From contig JAAXGI010000156.1 in assembly GCA_012267505.1 (NCBI GenBank), positions 1 to 36,067 of the forward strand: DNA of 36,067 nt, given 5' to 3'. Every line of letters begins with the position of its first letter. Position 1 is the stretch's first letter. The translations under genes and the position numbers were made by a program. Below the pieces are notes generated by a model. The model searched no databases, was not told the DNA's origin, and saw only the letters and a list, made by a program, of their open reading frames with translations. Positions 1 to 9,800 of this stretch are shown one piece after another. Origin of the DNA: Gemmatimonadota bacterium. GTDB lineage: Bacteria > Gemmatimonadota > Gemmatimonadetes > Longimicrobiales > Gaopeijiaceae.

Positions 1-2
1 CG

Positions 3-2507
3 CTCGGGGACCCCCCGGCGCCGGACGCGGCGCTTGATCTCGCGGAACTCCTCCGCACCGTCGGGCGGCTCGAGGAGAGCGGGCAGGTCCTCGAGGACGC
101 GCTCGCCGCGGCGCCGGGCCACCCCGGCCTCCTCCTCCTTCGGGGACGGCTCCTCCTCGAGACCGGGCAGCTGGCCGACGCGCTCGAGACGCTCCGGGAG
201 GCCGAGGCGGCGGGGACCGGGGGCGACGCGCTCCTCGCGCGGATGCATGCCGGCGACGTCCTCCTCCGGACCGGCGAACAGGAGGAGGCGCTCGCGCTCT
301 TCGACTCCTTCATCGACGTCTACAACCGCTCCGCCTCGCTCGACGCGCGCGGACTCGTCGCCATCGCCCACGCGGTCCGGCGTCTGGAGGCCACGGACTC
401 GGCACTCCTCCAGGACGCGCTACGCGCCTTCGACGAGGCGCTGGCGCTCGACCCCGACAACCTCGAGGCGCACCTCGGGATCGGATCCCTCTTCGTTCGG
501 ACCTACCAGACCGCCGACGCGCAGCAGGCCTTCCAGGAGGTGCTCACCCGCCGGCCGAGGGACCCCCGGGCGCTCCTCGGCCTCGCGGAGGCGCTCCAGG
601 TCGAGGGCTCCGCCCGGGCGGGCGAGCTCGTCGACCAGGCTCTCGAGGTGAATCCGAACCTCGTTCCCGCCCGGGTGCTCCGCGCCCGGATCCGCTTCGC
701 CGCCGAGGACCTCGAGGGGGCGGAGGAGGACCTCGAGGCCGCCCTCCAGGTGGACCCGACGTCGAGCGCGGCGAGGGCCGTCCTCGCGGCGATGCACTTC
801 GCCGGGGGCCGCCAGGCGGCGTTCGACGCGGTGACCGCAAGCGTCCTCGCCCTCAACCCCCACGACGCCGGCTACTTCGTCACCGTCGCAGAGCTCGCCG
901 CGACCCGCCGCTACTACGCGGAGGCGGCCGCCTTCGCCGCCCGGGGCGTGGGCGTCGACTCCCTCGCCTGGAGCGCCTACGGCACGCAGGGGCTGAACCA
1001 GCTCCGGGTCGGGGAGATGGCCGGCGGCCGGGAGAACCTCGAGACCGCCTTCGCGGGAGACCCCTACAACCTCTGGTTCAAGAACACCCTCGACCTCCTC
1101 GACGTGATGGACGGGTTCGCGACCCTCGGGTCGGAGCGGATCCAGGTCTTCGTGGATCCCGAGGACGGCCAGGCGCTCGCGCTCTACCTCCTCGATGCGA
1201 GCGAGCGGGCCTACGAGACGCTCTCGGAGCGCTACGGGTTCCGGCCCGCGACGCCGCTCAGGGTCGAGGCCTTCCGGCGGAGCGCCGACTTCTCCGTGCG
1301 GACGGTGGGACTCGCGGGGCTCGGCGCGCTCGGGGTGGCGTTCGGCCGCGTGGTCGCGATGGACTCCCCCGCCGCGCGGGGGCCCGGGGGCTACCACTGG
1401 GCGTCGACCCTCTGGCACGAGATGGCGCACGTGGTCCACCTCGGGATGACGGGCCACCGCGTCCCCCGCTGGCTGAGCGAGGGGCTCGCCGTCCACGAGG
1501 AGCGGCTCGCCGGACCCGGGTGGGGATCGCGCCCCGGGCTCCCCTTCCTCGCGTCCTATCTCGACGGGCGGCTCCGCCCCCCGAGCGAGCTGAGCCAGAG
1601 CTTCGTGCGCCCGCGCTTTCCCGAAGAGATCGGATTCGCCTACGTCCTCGGATCGCTCGTATCGGAGTGGGTCGAGTCGGAGTGGGGCTTCGCCGGGATC
1701 CGGGGGATGCTCACGGGCTATGGGGAGGGGCTCTCGCACAGCGAGGTGCTCGAGCGCGAATTCGGCCTCGGCCCGGAGGCCTTCGACGAGGCGTTCGACG
1801 AGTGGGTCCGGGCACGCTATCCGGGCGGGTTCGCCGCCGCCGAGGCGGCGCGCGAGCTGAGGGAGGTCGATGCGGAGGTCCTGAGGGACCCGGAGTGGCT
1901 CGAGGAGCGGGTCGCCGTGCGGCCGGAGGCTGTGGAGAGCCGTCTCGCCCTCGCCCGCGTCCGGATCGAGGAGGAGCGCGGGGAGGAGGCCGAGGAGCTC
2001 CTCCGGGAGGCGCGCGTACGGTTCCCGGAGAATCCCGACCCCCGCGGGCCGAGCCGCCTGCTCGCAGGCCTTCTCGCCGAGCGGGGCGACTCAGCCGGGG
2101 CCATCCAGGCGCTCGAGGCCCACCTCTCGGTCACGGCCGACGACTACGGCGCGCACCTCCAGCTGGCGGAGCTGCGCGAGGCGGCCGGCGATCGCGAGGG
2201 GAGCGCGCGGGCCCTCGAGCGCGCCCTCGAGGTCTACCCCTTCGAGATCCCGGTCCACGAGCGGCTCGCCGGCCTCTACCGGGAACTCGGAGAGGCGGAG
2301 GCGGAGGTGCGCGAGCAGCGCGTGATCCTCGCCCTCGCGCCCGTCGACCGGACGGGCGCGCTGTACGAACTCGCCGACGCGCTGTACCGTGCGGGCGCGG
2401 TGGAGGAGGCGAGGGAGCGGGTCCTCGAGGCGCTCGAGCTGGCGCCGCGCTACCCCGAGGCGCAGGATCTCCTCCTCCGGCTCATGACGGCGCCCGACGG
2501 GAGGTAG
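3..2507 (+). CDS. TPR protein with peptidase MA-like zinc metallopeptidase domain (5' truncated)
   Basis: The reading frame is open from the first complete codon at base 3, so the true start lies outside the window; the ATG at 243 is internal. The product has TPR-like helical repeats on both sides of a gluzincin-type domain. That domain carries HEMAH at 1416-1430 (two zinc ligands plus the catalytic Glu) and a downstream EGLAVHEE from 1479 that would give the third ligand, the arrangement seen in peptidase MA-like proteins (PF13485 type). Export cannot be judged without the N-terminus. It lies about 90 bases upstream of the MoxR gene on the same strand, so it may be co-transcribed. The fold and metal site are well supported; the substrate is unknown. 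Confidence 0.85.
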   Translation, partial: LGDPPAPDAALDLAELLRTVGRLEESGQVLEDALAAAPGHPGLLLLRGRLLLETGQLADALETLREAEAAGTGGDALLARMHAGDVLLRTGEQEEALALFDSFIDVYNRSASLDARGLVAIAHAVRRLEATDSALLQDALRAFDEALALDPDNLEAHLGIGSLFVRTYQTADAQQAFQEVLTRRPRDPRALLGLAEALQVEGSARAGELVDQALEVNPNLVPARVLRARIRFAAEDLEGAEEDLEAALQVDPTSSAARAVLAAMHFAGGRQAAFDAVTASVLALNPHDAGYFVTVAELAATRRYYAEAAAFAARGVGVDSLAWSAYGTQGLNQLRVGEMAGGRENLETAFAGDPYNLWFKNTLDLLDVMDGFATLGSERIQVFVDPEDGQALALYLLDASERAYETLSERYGFRPATPLRVEAFRRSADFSVRTVGLAGLGALGVAFGRVVAMDSPAARGPGGYHWASTLWHEMAHVVHLGMTGHRVPRWLSEGLAVHEERLAGPGWGSRPGLPFLASYLDGRLRPPSELSQSFVRPRFPEEIGFAYVLGSLVSEWVESEWGFAGIRGMLTGYGEGLSHSEVLEREFGLGPEAFDEAFDEWVRARYPGGFAAAEAARELREVDAEVLRDPEWLEERVAVRPEAVESRLALARVRIEEERGEEAEELLREARVRFPENPDPRGPSRLLAGLLAERGDSAGAIQALEAHLSVTADDYGAHLQLAELREAAGDREGSARALERALEVYPFEIPVHERLAGLYRELGEAEAEVREQRVILALAPVDRTGALYELADALYRAGAVEEARERVLEALELAPRYPEAQDLLLRLMTAPDGR

Positions 2508-2595
2508 ACGACCCGGACGGGAGCGGGTGGTCCACGCCGGAGCTCCCCGGCGGCCCCCGATGCACGATCAACGGAATGGACTTGAGGAGGGACGT

Positions 2596-3648
2596 GTGGC
2601 AATCGAGACAGCGACGGCGGTCCAGACGGCCGAGGCCCCGCCGGAGAAGAGAAACGATGTCGAGCTGGCGGACCGGATGCGGCGGAGCCGGGAAGCCATT
2701 CTCGCGGAGGTGGGCAAGCAGATCGTGGGGCAGCGCGAGGTGCTCGACCAGGTGCTCCTCTCCCTCTACGTCGGCGGCAACAGCCTCATTATCGGCGTGC
2801 CGGGGCTCGCCAAGACCATGATCATCCACGTCATGGCGCAGGTGCTCGACCTCGACTTCTCGCGGATCCAGTTCACACCGGACCTGATGCCGTCCGACAT
2901 CACGGGGACGGAGATCCTCCAGGAGGACGCGGGCACCGGACGGCGGCGGATGACCTTCCGGCCCGGGCCGATCTTCGCCAACATCGTGCTCGCCGACGAG
3001 ATCAACCGCACGCCCCCGAAGACGCAGGCGGCGCTTCTCGAGGCCATGCAGGAGCACCGGGTGACCGTCCAGGGGGTCACCTACACCCTCGAGGAACCCT
3101 TCTACGTCTTCGCGACCCAGAACCCGATCGAGCTCGAGGGCACCTATCCCCTCCCGGAAGCGCAGCTCGACCGCTTCATGTTCGAGATCGTGATCGACCA
3201 CCTCCCCGAGGACGAGGAGCTGGACGTGGTGCGCGAGACGACGGGGGTGGTCAAGGACGACCCCGTGAGCGTCGTCACGAAGGAGGAGATCGTCCAGTTC
3301 CAGCAGCTCGTGCGCCGCGTGCTCGTCTCGGACGCGGTCGCCGGCTACGCGCTGAGCATTGTGCGGGCCACCCGCCCGGAGGCGGAGGGATCGCTCGACT
3401 TCATCCGGGAGTGGGTCGCCTACGGAGCGAGCGTGCGCGCCGCGCAGTACCTCGTCCTCGGCGGCAAGGCCCGCGCGCTCACGCACGGACGCTTCGCCGT
3501 GGACTTCGAGGACATCCGGGCGCTGGCCCACCCGGTGCTCCGCCACCGCATCCTCGCCAACTTCCAGGCCCAGTCCGAGGGGGTCACGACGGACCAGCTC
3601 GTCGACCGGCTCCTCAAGGCGGTCCCCGAGCCCAGATCGGGGATGTAG
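2596..3648 (+). CDS. MoxR-family AAA+ ATPase
   Basis: A 350-residue AAA+ protein of the MoxR family, cytoplasmic chaperones thought to act on partner VWA proteins. Visible are Walker A GVPGLAKT (about residues 67-74), Walker B VLADEIN (131-137) and the family-typical sensor region ATQNPIELEGTYPLPEAQLD. Possible starts are GTG 2527, ATG 2560 and GTG 2596. I chose 2596 because GAGGAGGG ends four bases before it and the conserved region begins only about 40 residues later. The DUF58 gene follows after 13 bases and a VWA protein after that, which is the usual MoxR neighbourhood. Confidence 0.93.
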   Translation: MAIETATAVQTAEAPPEKRNDVELADRMRRSREAILAEVGKQIVGQREVLDQVLLSLYVGGNSLIIGVPGLAKTMIIHVMAQVLDLDFSRIQFTPDLMPSDITGTEILQEDAGTGRRRMTFRPGPIFANIVLADEINRTPPKTQAALLEAMQEHRVTVQGVTYTLEEPFYVFATQNPIELEGTYPLPEAQLDRFMFEIVIDHLPEDEELDVVRETTGVVKDDPVSVVTKEEIVQFQQLVRRVLVSDAVAGYALSIVRATRPEAEGSLDFIREWVAYGASVRAAQYLVLGGKARALTHGRFAVDFEDIRALAHPVLRHRILANFQAQSEGVTTDQLVDRLLKAVPEPRSGM

Positions 3649-3661
3649 GGAGAGACGGACG

Positions 3662-4609
3662 ATGCCTGCGGAAAACGCGTGGAGCCAGGGCCGGGTCGGC
3701 CCGGGCGCCCGGTTCCTCGACCCTAAGACGCTGCAGCGGATCGGGAGCCTGGAACTCGTCGCGCGCGGTGTCGTGGAGGGATTCCTCCAGGGCCTCCACC
3801 GCTCTCCCTTCCTCGGCCAGTCGATGGACTTCGCCGAATACCGCCCGTACGTCGTCGGCGACGACCCGCGGCGCATCGACTGGAAGGTCTTCGCCCGCAC
3901 GGAGCGCTACTACGTCAAGGAGTACGAGGCGGAGACGAACACGAACTTCACCGTGCTTCTCGACTGCTCCCATTCGATGGCGTTCGGCGAGGCGGAGTTC
4001 ACGAAGTTCGACTACGCGCGCTACCTCGCCGCCTGCCTCTCCTTCCTGGCGCGCAAGCAGGGCGACCGCGTGGGGATCCTGACCTTCGACTCGAAGGTCC
4101 GCGAGATCGTTCCTTGCTCGGCCCGCCACCTCGAGCTCGTCCTCATCACGATCAACCGGGCCGACGCCAGCCGCCGGGGTGACTTCGCATCCGCGCTGCA
4201 CGACGTGACGAGCCGGAGGACGCGGAAGGGCCTCGTGGCCCTCGTCTCCGACCTCTACCTTGAGCCGGAGCGGTTCCGCGGACCGCTGAACCGCCTCCGC
4301 GAGGTCGGCAACGACGTCATGGTCTTCCACGTCCTCGACCCGGCCGAGCGCGACCTCCCCTACGAGGGGAAGTTCACCCTCGAGGATATGGAGACCGAGG
4401 AGTTCCTCCCGGTCACGCCCGAGGATCTCAAGGCCGAGTACCGTGAGCTCATCGCGGCCCACATCGCCGAGGTCCGCCGGGTCCTCGTCGGAACCGGGGC
4501 GGACCACATCCTGGTAGATACGGGCAAGCCGCTCGACCACACGCTCTTCCACTACCTCCTCTCCCGGCAGGAGCGGGCAAGGCGGGGACAATGGGCCTCT
4601 CTTTCCTGA
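3662..4609 (+). CDS. DUF58 domain-containing protein (MoxR partner)
   Basis: A 315-residue soluble protein. It has the DUF58 signature with GQSMDFAEYRPYVVGDDPRR followed by IDWKVFART (around residues 55-85), then a VWA-like fold with a DxSxS-type metal site, LLDCSHSM. The start at ATG 3662 is preceded by GGGAGAGACGG. The frame is open further upstream inside moxR, but that part is a shadow. DUF58 proteins are regularly encoded next to MoxR ATPases and VWA proteins and are presumed client or adaptor proteins. The last 19 bases overlap the next gene, suggesting translational coupling. Confidence 0.92.
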   Translation: MPAENAWSQGRVGPGARFLDPKTLQRIGSLELVARGVVEGFLQGLHRSPFLGQSMDFAEYRPYVVGDDPRRIDWKVFARTERYYVKEYEAETNTNFTVLLDCSHSMAFGEAEFTKFDYARYLAACLSFLARKQGDRVGILTFDSKVREIVPCSARHLELVLITINRADASRRGDFASALHDVTSRRTRKGLVALVSDLYLEPERFRGPLNRLREVGNDVMVFHVLDPAERDLPYEGKFTLEDMETEEFLPVTPEDLKAEYRELIAAHIAEVRRVLVGTGADHILVDTGKPLDHTLFHYLLSRQERARRGQWASLS

Positions 4610-6798
4610 CACCCCTCTTCCTCGCCGGCTTCATCGGCATCATGGTGCCGCTCATCGTGCACCTGATCCGGCGGCACCGGGGCCGGGTGATCCCCTTCCC
4701 CTCCCTCATGTTCCTCCGCCGGCTCCCCGTCGAGACCGTGCAGAGGCGCACGCTGCGCGACTGGCCGCTGCTCCTCCTCCGGATCGGGGTTCTCGTCCTC
4801 ATCGCGCTCGCCTTCGCCCGGCCCGTCCTCCAGCTCGGCGCCGAGGAGGACGGGGTCGCGGGCGATCCGCTGCGCGAGGTCGTGCTCGTCGTGGACCGCT
4901 CCTGGAGCATGGCGGGTGACGGCCGGTGGGAGCGGGCGATGGAGGAGGCCCAGGACGCCCTCGGCGGCCTCGTGAGCCCGGACCGCGCCTCTCTCGTGCT
5001 CTTCGACGGGGTGGGCCGGGTCGTCGTCGAACCGACGCTCGATCCCGGCCGCGTCCGGACGGCGCTCGACACGGTGCAGCCCGGGTGGGGCGGCACGCAG
5101 ATCGGAGCGGGGCTCCAGGCCGCGAGCGGGATCCTCCAGGCCTCGGACCGCTCCCGGAGGGAGGTCGTCCTCATCTCCGACTTCCAGCGCCGCGGGTGGG
5201 AGGACGGCCCGAGGGACCCGCTCCCGGAGGGCACCACGTTCGTCACGGCGGACGTGGGCGACGACGGGCTCGGCTCGATGATCGTCTCGGACGTGACGCT
5301 GGAGTACACCTTCCAGGAAGGCCGGCAGCGGGTCCAGCCGTCCGCACGGGTCGTCCGGCAGGGAGAGGAGGCACCGACGCGCGCGGAGATCTCCATCGAG
5401 ATCGACGGCCAGGAGATCGAGGCCACAACGATCGAGATGCCTTCCGACGGGGCGGTCTCGGTCCCCTTCGCCCCCATCACCCTCCCGCCGGAGGCGATCC
5501 TGGGGACCGTGCATGTGAATGCGGAGGGAGGCCGAGAGATCGAGCCCTTCCGCTTCGTCGTCTCGCCGAGCGAGGTCCTCTCGGTCGTCCTGGTGGAGGA
5601 CGGGGACGCCCTCGGCGAGGAAGCGCCCTACCTCAGGCGCGCGCTCGAGGTGCAGGGCGGCGTGCCGATGCAGGTCGAGACCCGGCGGACCGCGAACTTC
5701 TCGGACGCCGAGCTCGAGGGTGTGGACCTCGTCATCCTGAACGACGTGCCCCTCCCCGGCGGGGCGTCCGCCGCGGCCCTCCAGTCGCATCTGCGGGGCG
5801 GAGGCGGCCTCTTCGTCGCCGCCGGCCCCGGGAGCGACGCCGACAGCTGGAGCACGGCGTGGACCGAGTTCATCCCCGCCCGGCCGGGCGAGATCGTCGA
5901 GCGCGACCCCGCGAGGGCCGCGAGCCTGGCGCAGGTCGACCGCGACCATCCGGTCTTCACGGTCTTCGACGGGGAGGGAGGGACCGGACTCGGCGCGCCG
6001 AGATTCTTCCGCTACCGCCGCCTCGACGTGCCCGAGCCCGACCCGGCCGACGGCGACGGAGCCGCGACCGAAGAGCAGGATCCGCGGGTGCTCGCCCGGC
6101 TCGACGACGGCACGCCCATCCTCGCCCAGCGCACGCCGGGGGCGGGGCGGGTGCTCGTCTGGACGTCGACCTTCGACAACGAGTGGAGCGACTTTCCGCT
6201 CCACCCGGTCTTCCTTCCCGTGGTGAGGGAGATCGTGCAGTTCGCGGGCGCGCGGCGCGAGAGCGTTCCCTTCTTCACGGTGGGCCAGCCGCTGGACCCC
6301 AGTTTCGTCCTCATCGAGGCCGGGCTGCTCGAGGAGGGAATGGCGGCGGCCGGAGAGGAGGAGGGCGGCGAGGCGCCGGGTCCGGCCCTCGGCCTCCTGA
6401 TCGATCCCGACGGGTCGGCCGTCGAGCTCGTCGCGGACGGAGGGGCGCTCCTCCAGCTCGCCTCCCCGGGATTCTACGAGGTCCGCGAGGAGGAGGAGGG
6501 GGCAACGGAGTGGGTGCTCGCCGTCAACCCGGATGTGCGCGAGGCGGATCCGGCGAGGATCGACCCCGAGGACCTCACGCTCGCCGTGGCCCCGGAGAGC
6601 ACCGCGGAGGGCGCGGCCGCGGCCGCGAGCCTGGCCGGCGGCGACCTCTCCCAGGTGAGCGATCCGGAGGCGACGCTCGAGGACGGTGAACGGAGGCAGG
6701 GCGCATGGCGTTTCCTCCTCGCCGGGGCGATCCTCCTCCTCCTCGGCGAGACGCTCCTCGCCGGACGCAAGAAGCCGCTAGCGAAGCAGGCGGGATGA
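4591..6798 (+). CDS. BatA-like membrane protein with VWA domain
   Basis: A 735-residue protein. The N-terminus has the BatA/aerotolerance-regulator type hairpin (PF07584-like): membrane helix at about 5-26, the RRHRGRVIPFPSLMFLRRL segment, and a second helix at about 58-80. A VWA domain follows with the MIDAS-like motif DRSWS at residues 102-106. A long extracytoplasmic region comes next, including a ThuA/glutamine-amidotransferase-like stretch (VILNDVPLPGG), and a C-terminal helix lies near 706-724 with a basic tail. Translation starts inside the DUF58 gene. BatA-type proteins sit in the inner membrane and work with MoxR and DUF58 partners; the process served here is unknown. Confidence 0.88.
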   Translation: MGLSFLTPLFLAGFIGIMVPLIVHLIRRHRGRVIPFPSLMFLRRLPVETVQRRTLRDWPLLLLRIGVLVLIALAFARPVLQLGAEEDGVAGDPLREVVLVVDRSWSMAGDGRWERAMEEAQDALGGLVSPDRASLVLFDGVGRVVVEPTLDPGRVRTALDTVQPGWGGTQIGAGLQAASGILQASDRSRREVVLISDFQRRGWEDGPRDPLPEGTTFVTADVGDDGLGSMIVSDVTLEYTFQEGRQRVQPSARVVRQGEEAPTRAEISIEIDGQEIEATTIEMPSDGAVSVPFAPITLPPEAILGTVHVNAEGGREIEPFRFVVSPSEVLSVVLVEDGDALGEEAPYLRRALEVQGGVPMQVETRRTANFSDAELEGVDLVILNDVPLPGGASAAALQSHLRGGGGLFVAAGPGSDADSWSTAWTEFIPARPGEIVERDPARAASLAQVDRDHPVFTVFDGEGGTGLGAPRFFRYRRLDVPEPDPADGDGAATEEQDPRVLARLDDGTPILAQRTPGAGRVLVWTSTFDNEWSDFPLHPVFLPVVREIVQFAGARRESVPFFTVGQPLDPSFVLIEAGLLEEGMAAAGEEEGGEAPGPALGLLIDPDGSAVELVADGGALLQLASPGFYEVREEEEGATEWVLAVNPDVREADPARIDPEDLTLAVAPESTAEGAAAAASLAGGDLSQVSDPEATLEDGERRQGAWRFLLAGAILLLLGETLLAGRKKPLAKQAG

Positions 6799-6846
6799 AC
6801 GTACCGTAGGGTGGGAAAACCGGGACCCGATACGGGAGACGGGGTC

Positions 6847-9800
6847 ATGAGGCGACGGTTCGAGGGAGGCGAGCGACGGGAACTCCGCACCGTTGTCCGG
6901 ACCGTGCGCCGCCGGTGGCGGCTCCGCACGGTGCTCCGCGGGGCGCTCTACTCGACGGTCTCCATCGTCTCGGCGGTCGTCATCGTCCAGCTCCTCGTCG
7001 AGGCATGGCCGTGGGGGCCCCGGAGCGCGGCGGTCGCCACCGCCGTCCTCTACCTCGGCGCGGCCGCCGTCACGGCCGTCACACTCCTCTGGGCCCTCGT
7101 ACGCCGTGTCTCCGACCGCCAGGTGGTCCTCTACCTCCGCGAGCACGAGCCCGGCCTCAAGTCGGAGATCCTGACCGCAGTCGAGGCGCTCGAGGCGGCG
7201 CCGGATCCCAAGCGCGCAGAGCTCCTCGACGGCCTCGTCCGCTCGGCGGTCCTCCGCGCGCGGGCCGTGGCGGGCGGGAGGCGGGTCGACGCGGAACCGA
7301 TCCGGCGCCTCTCCTGGTGGAGCGCCGCGGCCGCGGCGGCCGTCGGGCTCCTCCTCCTCACCGACCCGCTCGGGTTCCGCGAGGAGGCGGCGCCCGGCCT
7401 CCTCCGTCCGTGGACGGCCGTCGAGCTTCCCCCGCCGCTCGCCATACAGCTCTTCCCCGGGGACACGATCGTTCCCCGCGGCGCGGAGCTCCATATCGCC
7501 GCGCGGCTCGAGGGATTCGATGCGCAGGAGGTCGACCTGGCCTTCCGGTCCGGGGAGGGGACGGAGTGGGAACGCTGGCCGATGCTCATCCAGGACGAGG
7601 AGGACGGCGACCACGAATTCGTGCTCTTCCGGGTGGAGGAGCCGATGGACTACTTCGCCGAGGCGGCCGGGATCCGCTCGGAGACCCACAGGATCGATGT
7701 CGTCGATCTCCCCTACGTCGCACGCCTCGAGCTCGAGCTGCACCACCCCGCCTACACGCGCCTCCCCCCGGAAGTCATCGAGTCGGCGGGCGACATCTAC
7801 GTCCTCCCCGGCACGCGGGTCGTCGTGCGGGCCGAGCCGACGGTACCGATCCCCGCCGCGCGCATCGTCGTCGACGGGATGGGCGAGGTGGCGATGGCCG
7901 TGGACGCGGAGGGCCGGCTCGCCGGCGCGTTCATGGCGGAGGAGCCAGGGTTCTACCGGATTGACCTCGACGACGAGGAGGGCACGACGCACCGGGGCAC
8001 GCCCGACCACCTGATCGACATCGTCGAGGACCTCGCCCCGATCGTCTCGATCGAGCGGCCCGCGAGGGACGTCCGCGTGACGTCGGTGGAAGAGGTGTAC
8101 GTCGAGGCGGAAGCCTCCGACGACTACGCGATCGCAACCCTGGAGCTGATCTTCTCCGTCAACGGCGGGAGCGAGGAGACGATCCCCCTCCTCTCGGGAT
8201 CGGAGTCGCGGCTGACCGACGTGTCGGCCGGCCACACCTTCTTCCTCGAGGACTACGACCTCGTGCCCGGCGACCTCGTCGCCTATCACGTCCGGGCGCT
8301 CGACAACGGACCGGCGGCCGAGGAGCGGGAGGCACGCACCGATCTCTTCTTCATCGAGGTCCGGCCCTTCTCCCAGGACTTCCGCCAGGCCGAGCAGGGT
8401 GGCGGGGGCGGGGGTGGCGGAGGAGGGGGCGGCGGCGACCCGATGGCCGGACAGTTCTCCGAACGCCAGCGGGAGATCGTGACGGCCACCTTCAACGTCG
8501 GGCGCGACTGGCGCCAGATCGCCCCCGAGCTCGTGGAGGAGGACATCGCCACGATCGCGCTCTCGCAGGGGAGCCTGATGGAGGAGGTCCGGGCCTTCCT
8601 CGCGGAGCTGCAGGGCCGCCTCCAGCGGGCACCGGAGGAGATGCGGCAGGTCGCCGAGGAACTGCCCCTCGCGACGGCGGAGATGGAGGCCGCGCTCGCC
8701 GAACTCGAGGAGAACGACACGGAGGAGGCGCTCCCGCCGGAGCAGCGCGCCCTCCAGCACCTCCTCCGGGCCGAATCGGTCTTCCGCGAGATCCAGCTCG
8801 CGCAGCAGCAGAACCAGGGAGGCGGAGGGGGCGGAGCGAGCGGCGCGGAGATCCGGGAGGATCTCGCCGACTTCTTCGACCTGGAGATGGACCGGCTCCG
8901 CAACCAGTACGAGGAGCTGCAGCGGGGCCAGCGCCAGCAGATGGACCAGGAGCTCAATTCGGCGCTCGAGCGCCTGAGGGAGCTCGCCCGGCGGCAGGAG
9001 CAGGAACAGGAGCGCCTCCAGCGCGTCGCCGAGCGGCTCCCGCCCGGGGCGGCCGGCGCGGGCGGCGAGAGCCAGCGCCGACTCGCGGAGGAGGCCGAGG
9101 AGCTCGCCCGCGAGCTGGAGAGGCTCTCGCGGGAGTACTCCTCCCCCGAGCTGGCCCAGACCGCGCGCGAACTCGAGGAGGCCGCCAACGCGATGCGGCG
9201 CTCCGCCACCTCACGGAACCAGAACGGGGTGGGACAGGCGAGCGCGGCGCAGGAGGCGCTCGAGGAAGCGCGGCGGCTCCTCGAACGCGACCAGTCGAAC
9301 CGGCTCGGACGGGACGCCGAGAACGCCGTCGCGGATGCGGAGCGCGCGCTCGAGCAGCAACGCGAGATCGAGGAGGCGGTGGGCGAGATGCCGAGCGGGC
9401 TCGCCGGCCGGGCCGAGGCGCTGCCCCCCGTGCTCGACCGGAAGGACCAGCTGATCGAGGAGCTCGGGAATCTCGAGGGCGAGCTGAACCGGCTGGCCGA
9501 CGAGGCGGAGGATCCCCGGGCGGAGCGGGGGTTCCGGGAGGCGGCGTCGGCGATCCGCGACGGCCAGCTGCCCGACCGGATCGACTTCTCCAAGAGCCTG
9601 GTCGCCTCCTCGAGGCCCGAACAGTCCGAGGAGTTCGAGGCGCAGATCACCGAGCTGATGGAGGAGCTCGCCGAGCAGGTCCGGGAGGCCGCCGGGGCCA
9701 TCGGTCCGGATGCGAACCAGACGGCCGCCGAGTTCGCGGAGCGGACCCGGGAGCTCGTCCGCGCCGCGGAATCGATGGAAGAGCGGGCCCGGCAGGCGGC

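Noticed and set aside
420-1739. Long minus-strand open frame opposite the TPR/peptidase gene
   Set aside because: Pro/Arg/Glu/Gly-rich shadow translation typical of GC-rich DNA; the plus-strand gene has a clear metallopeptidase site.
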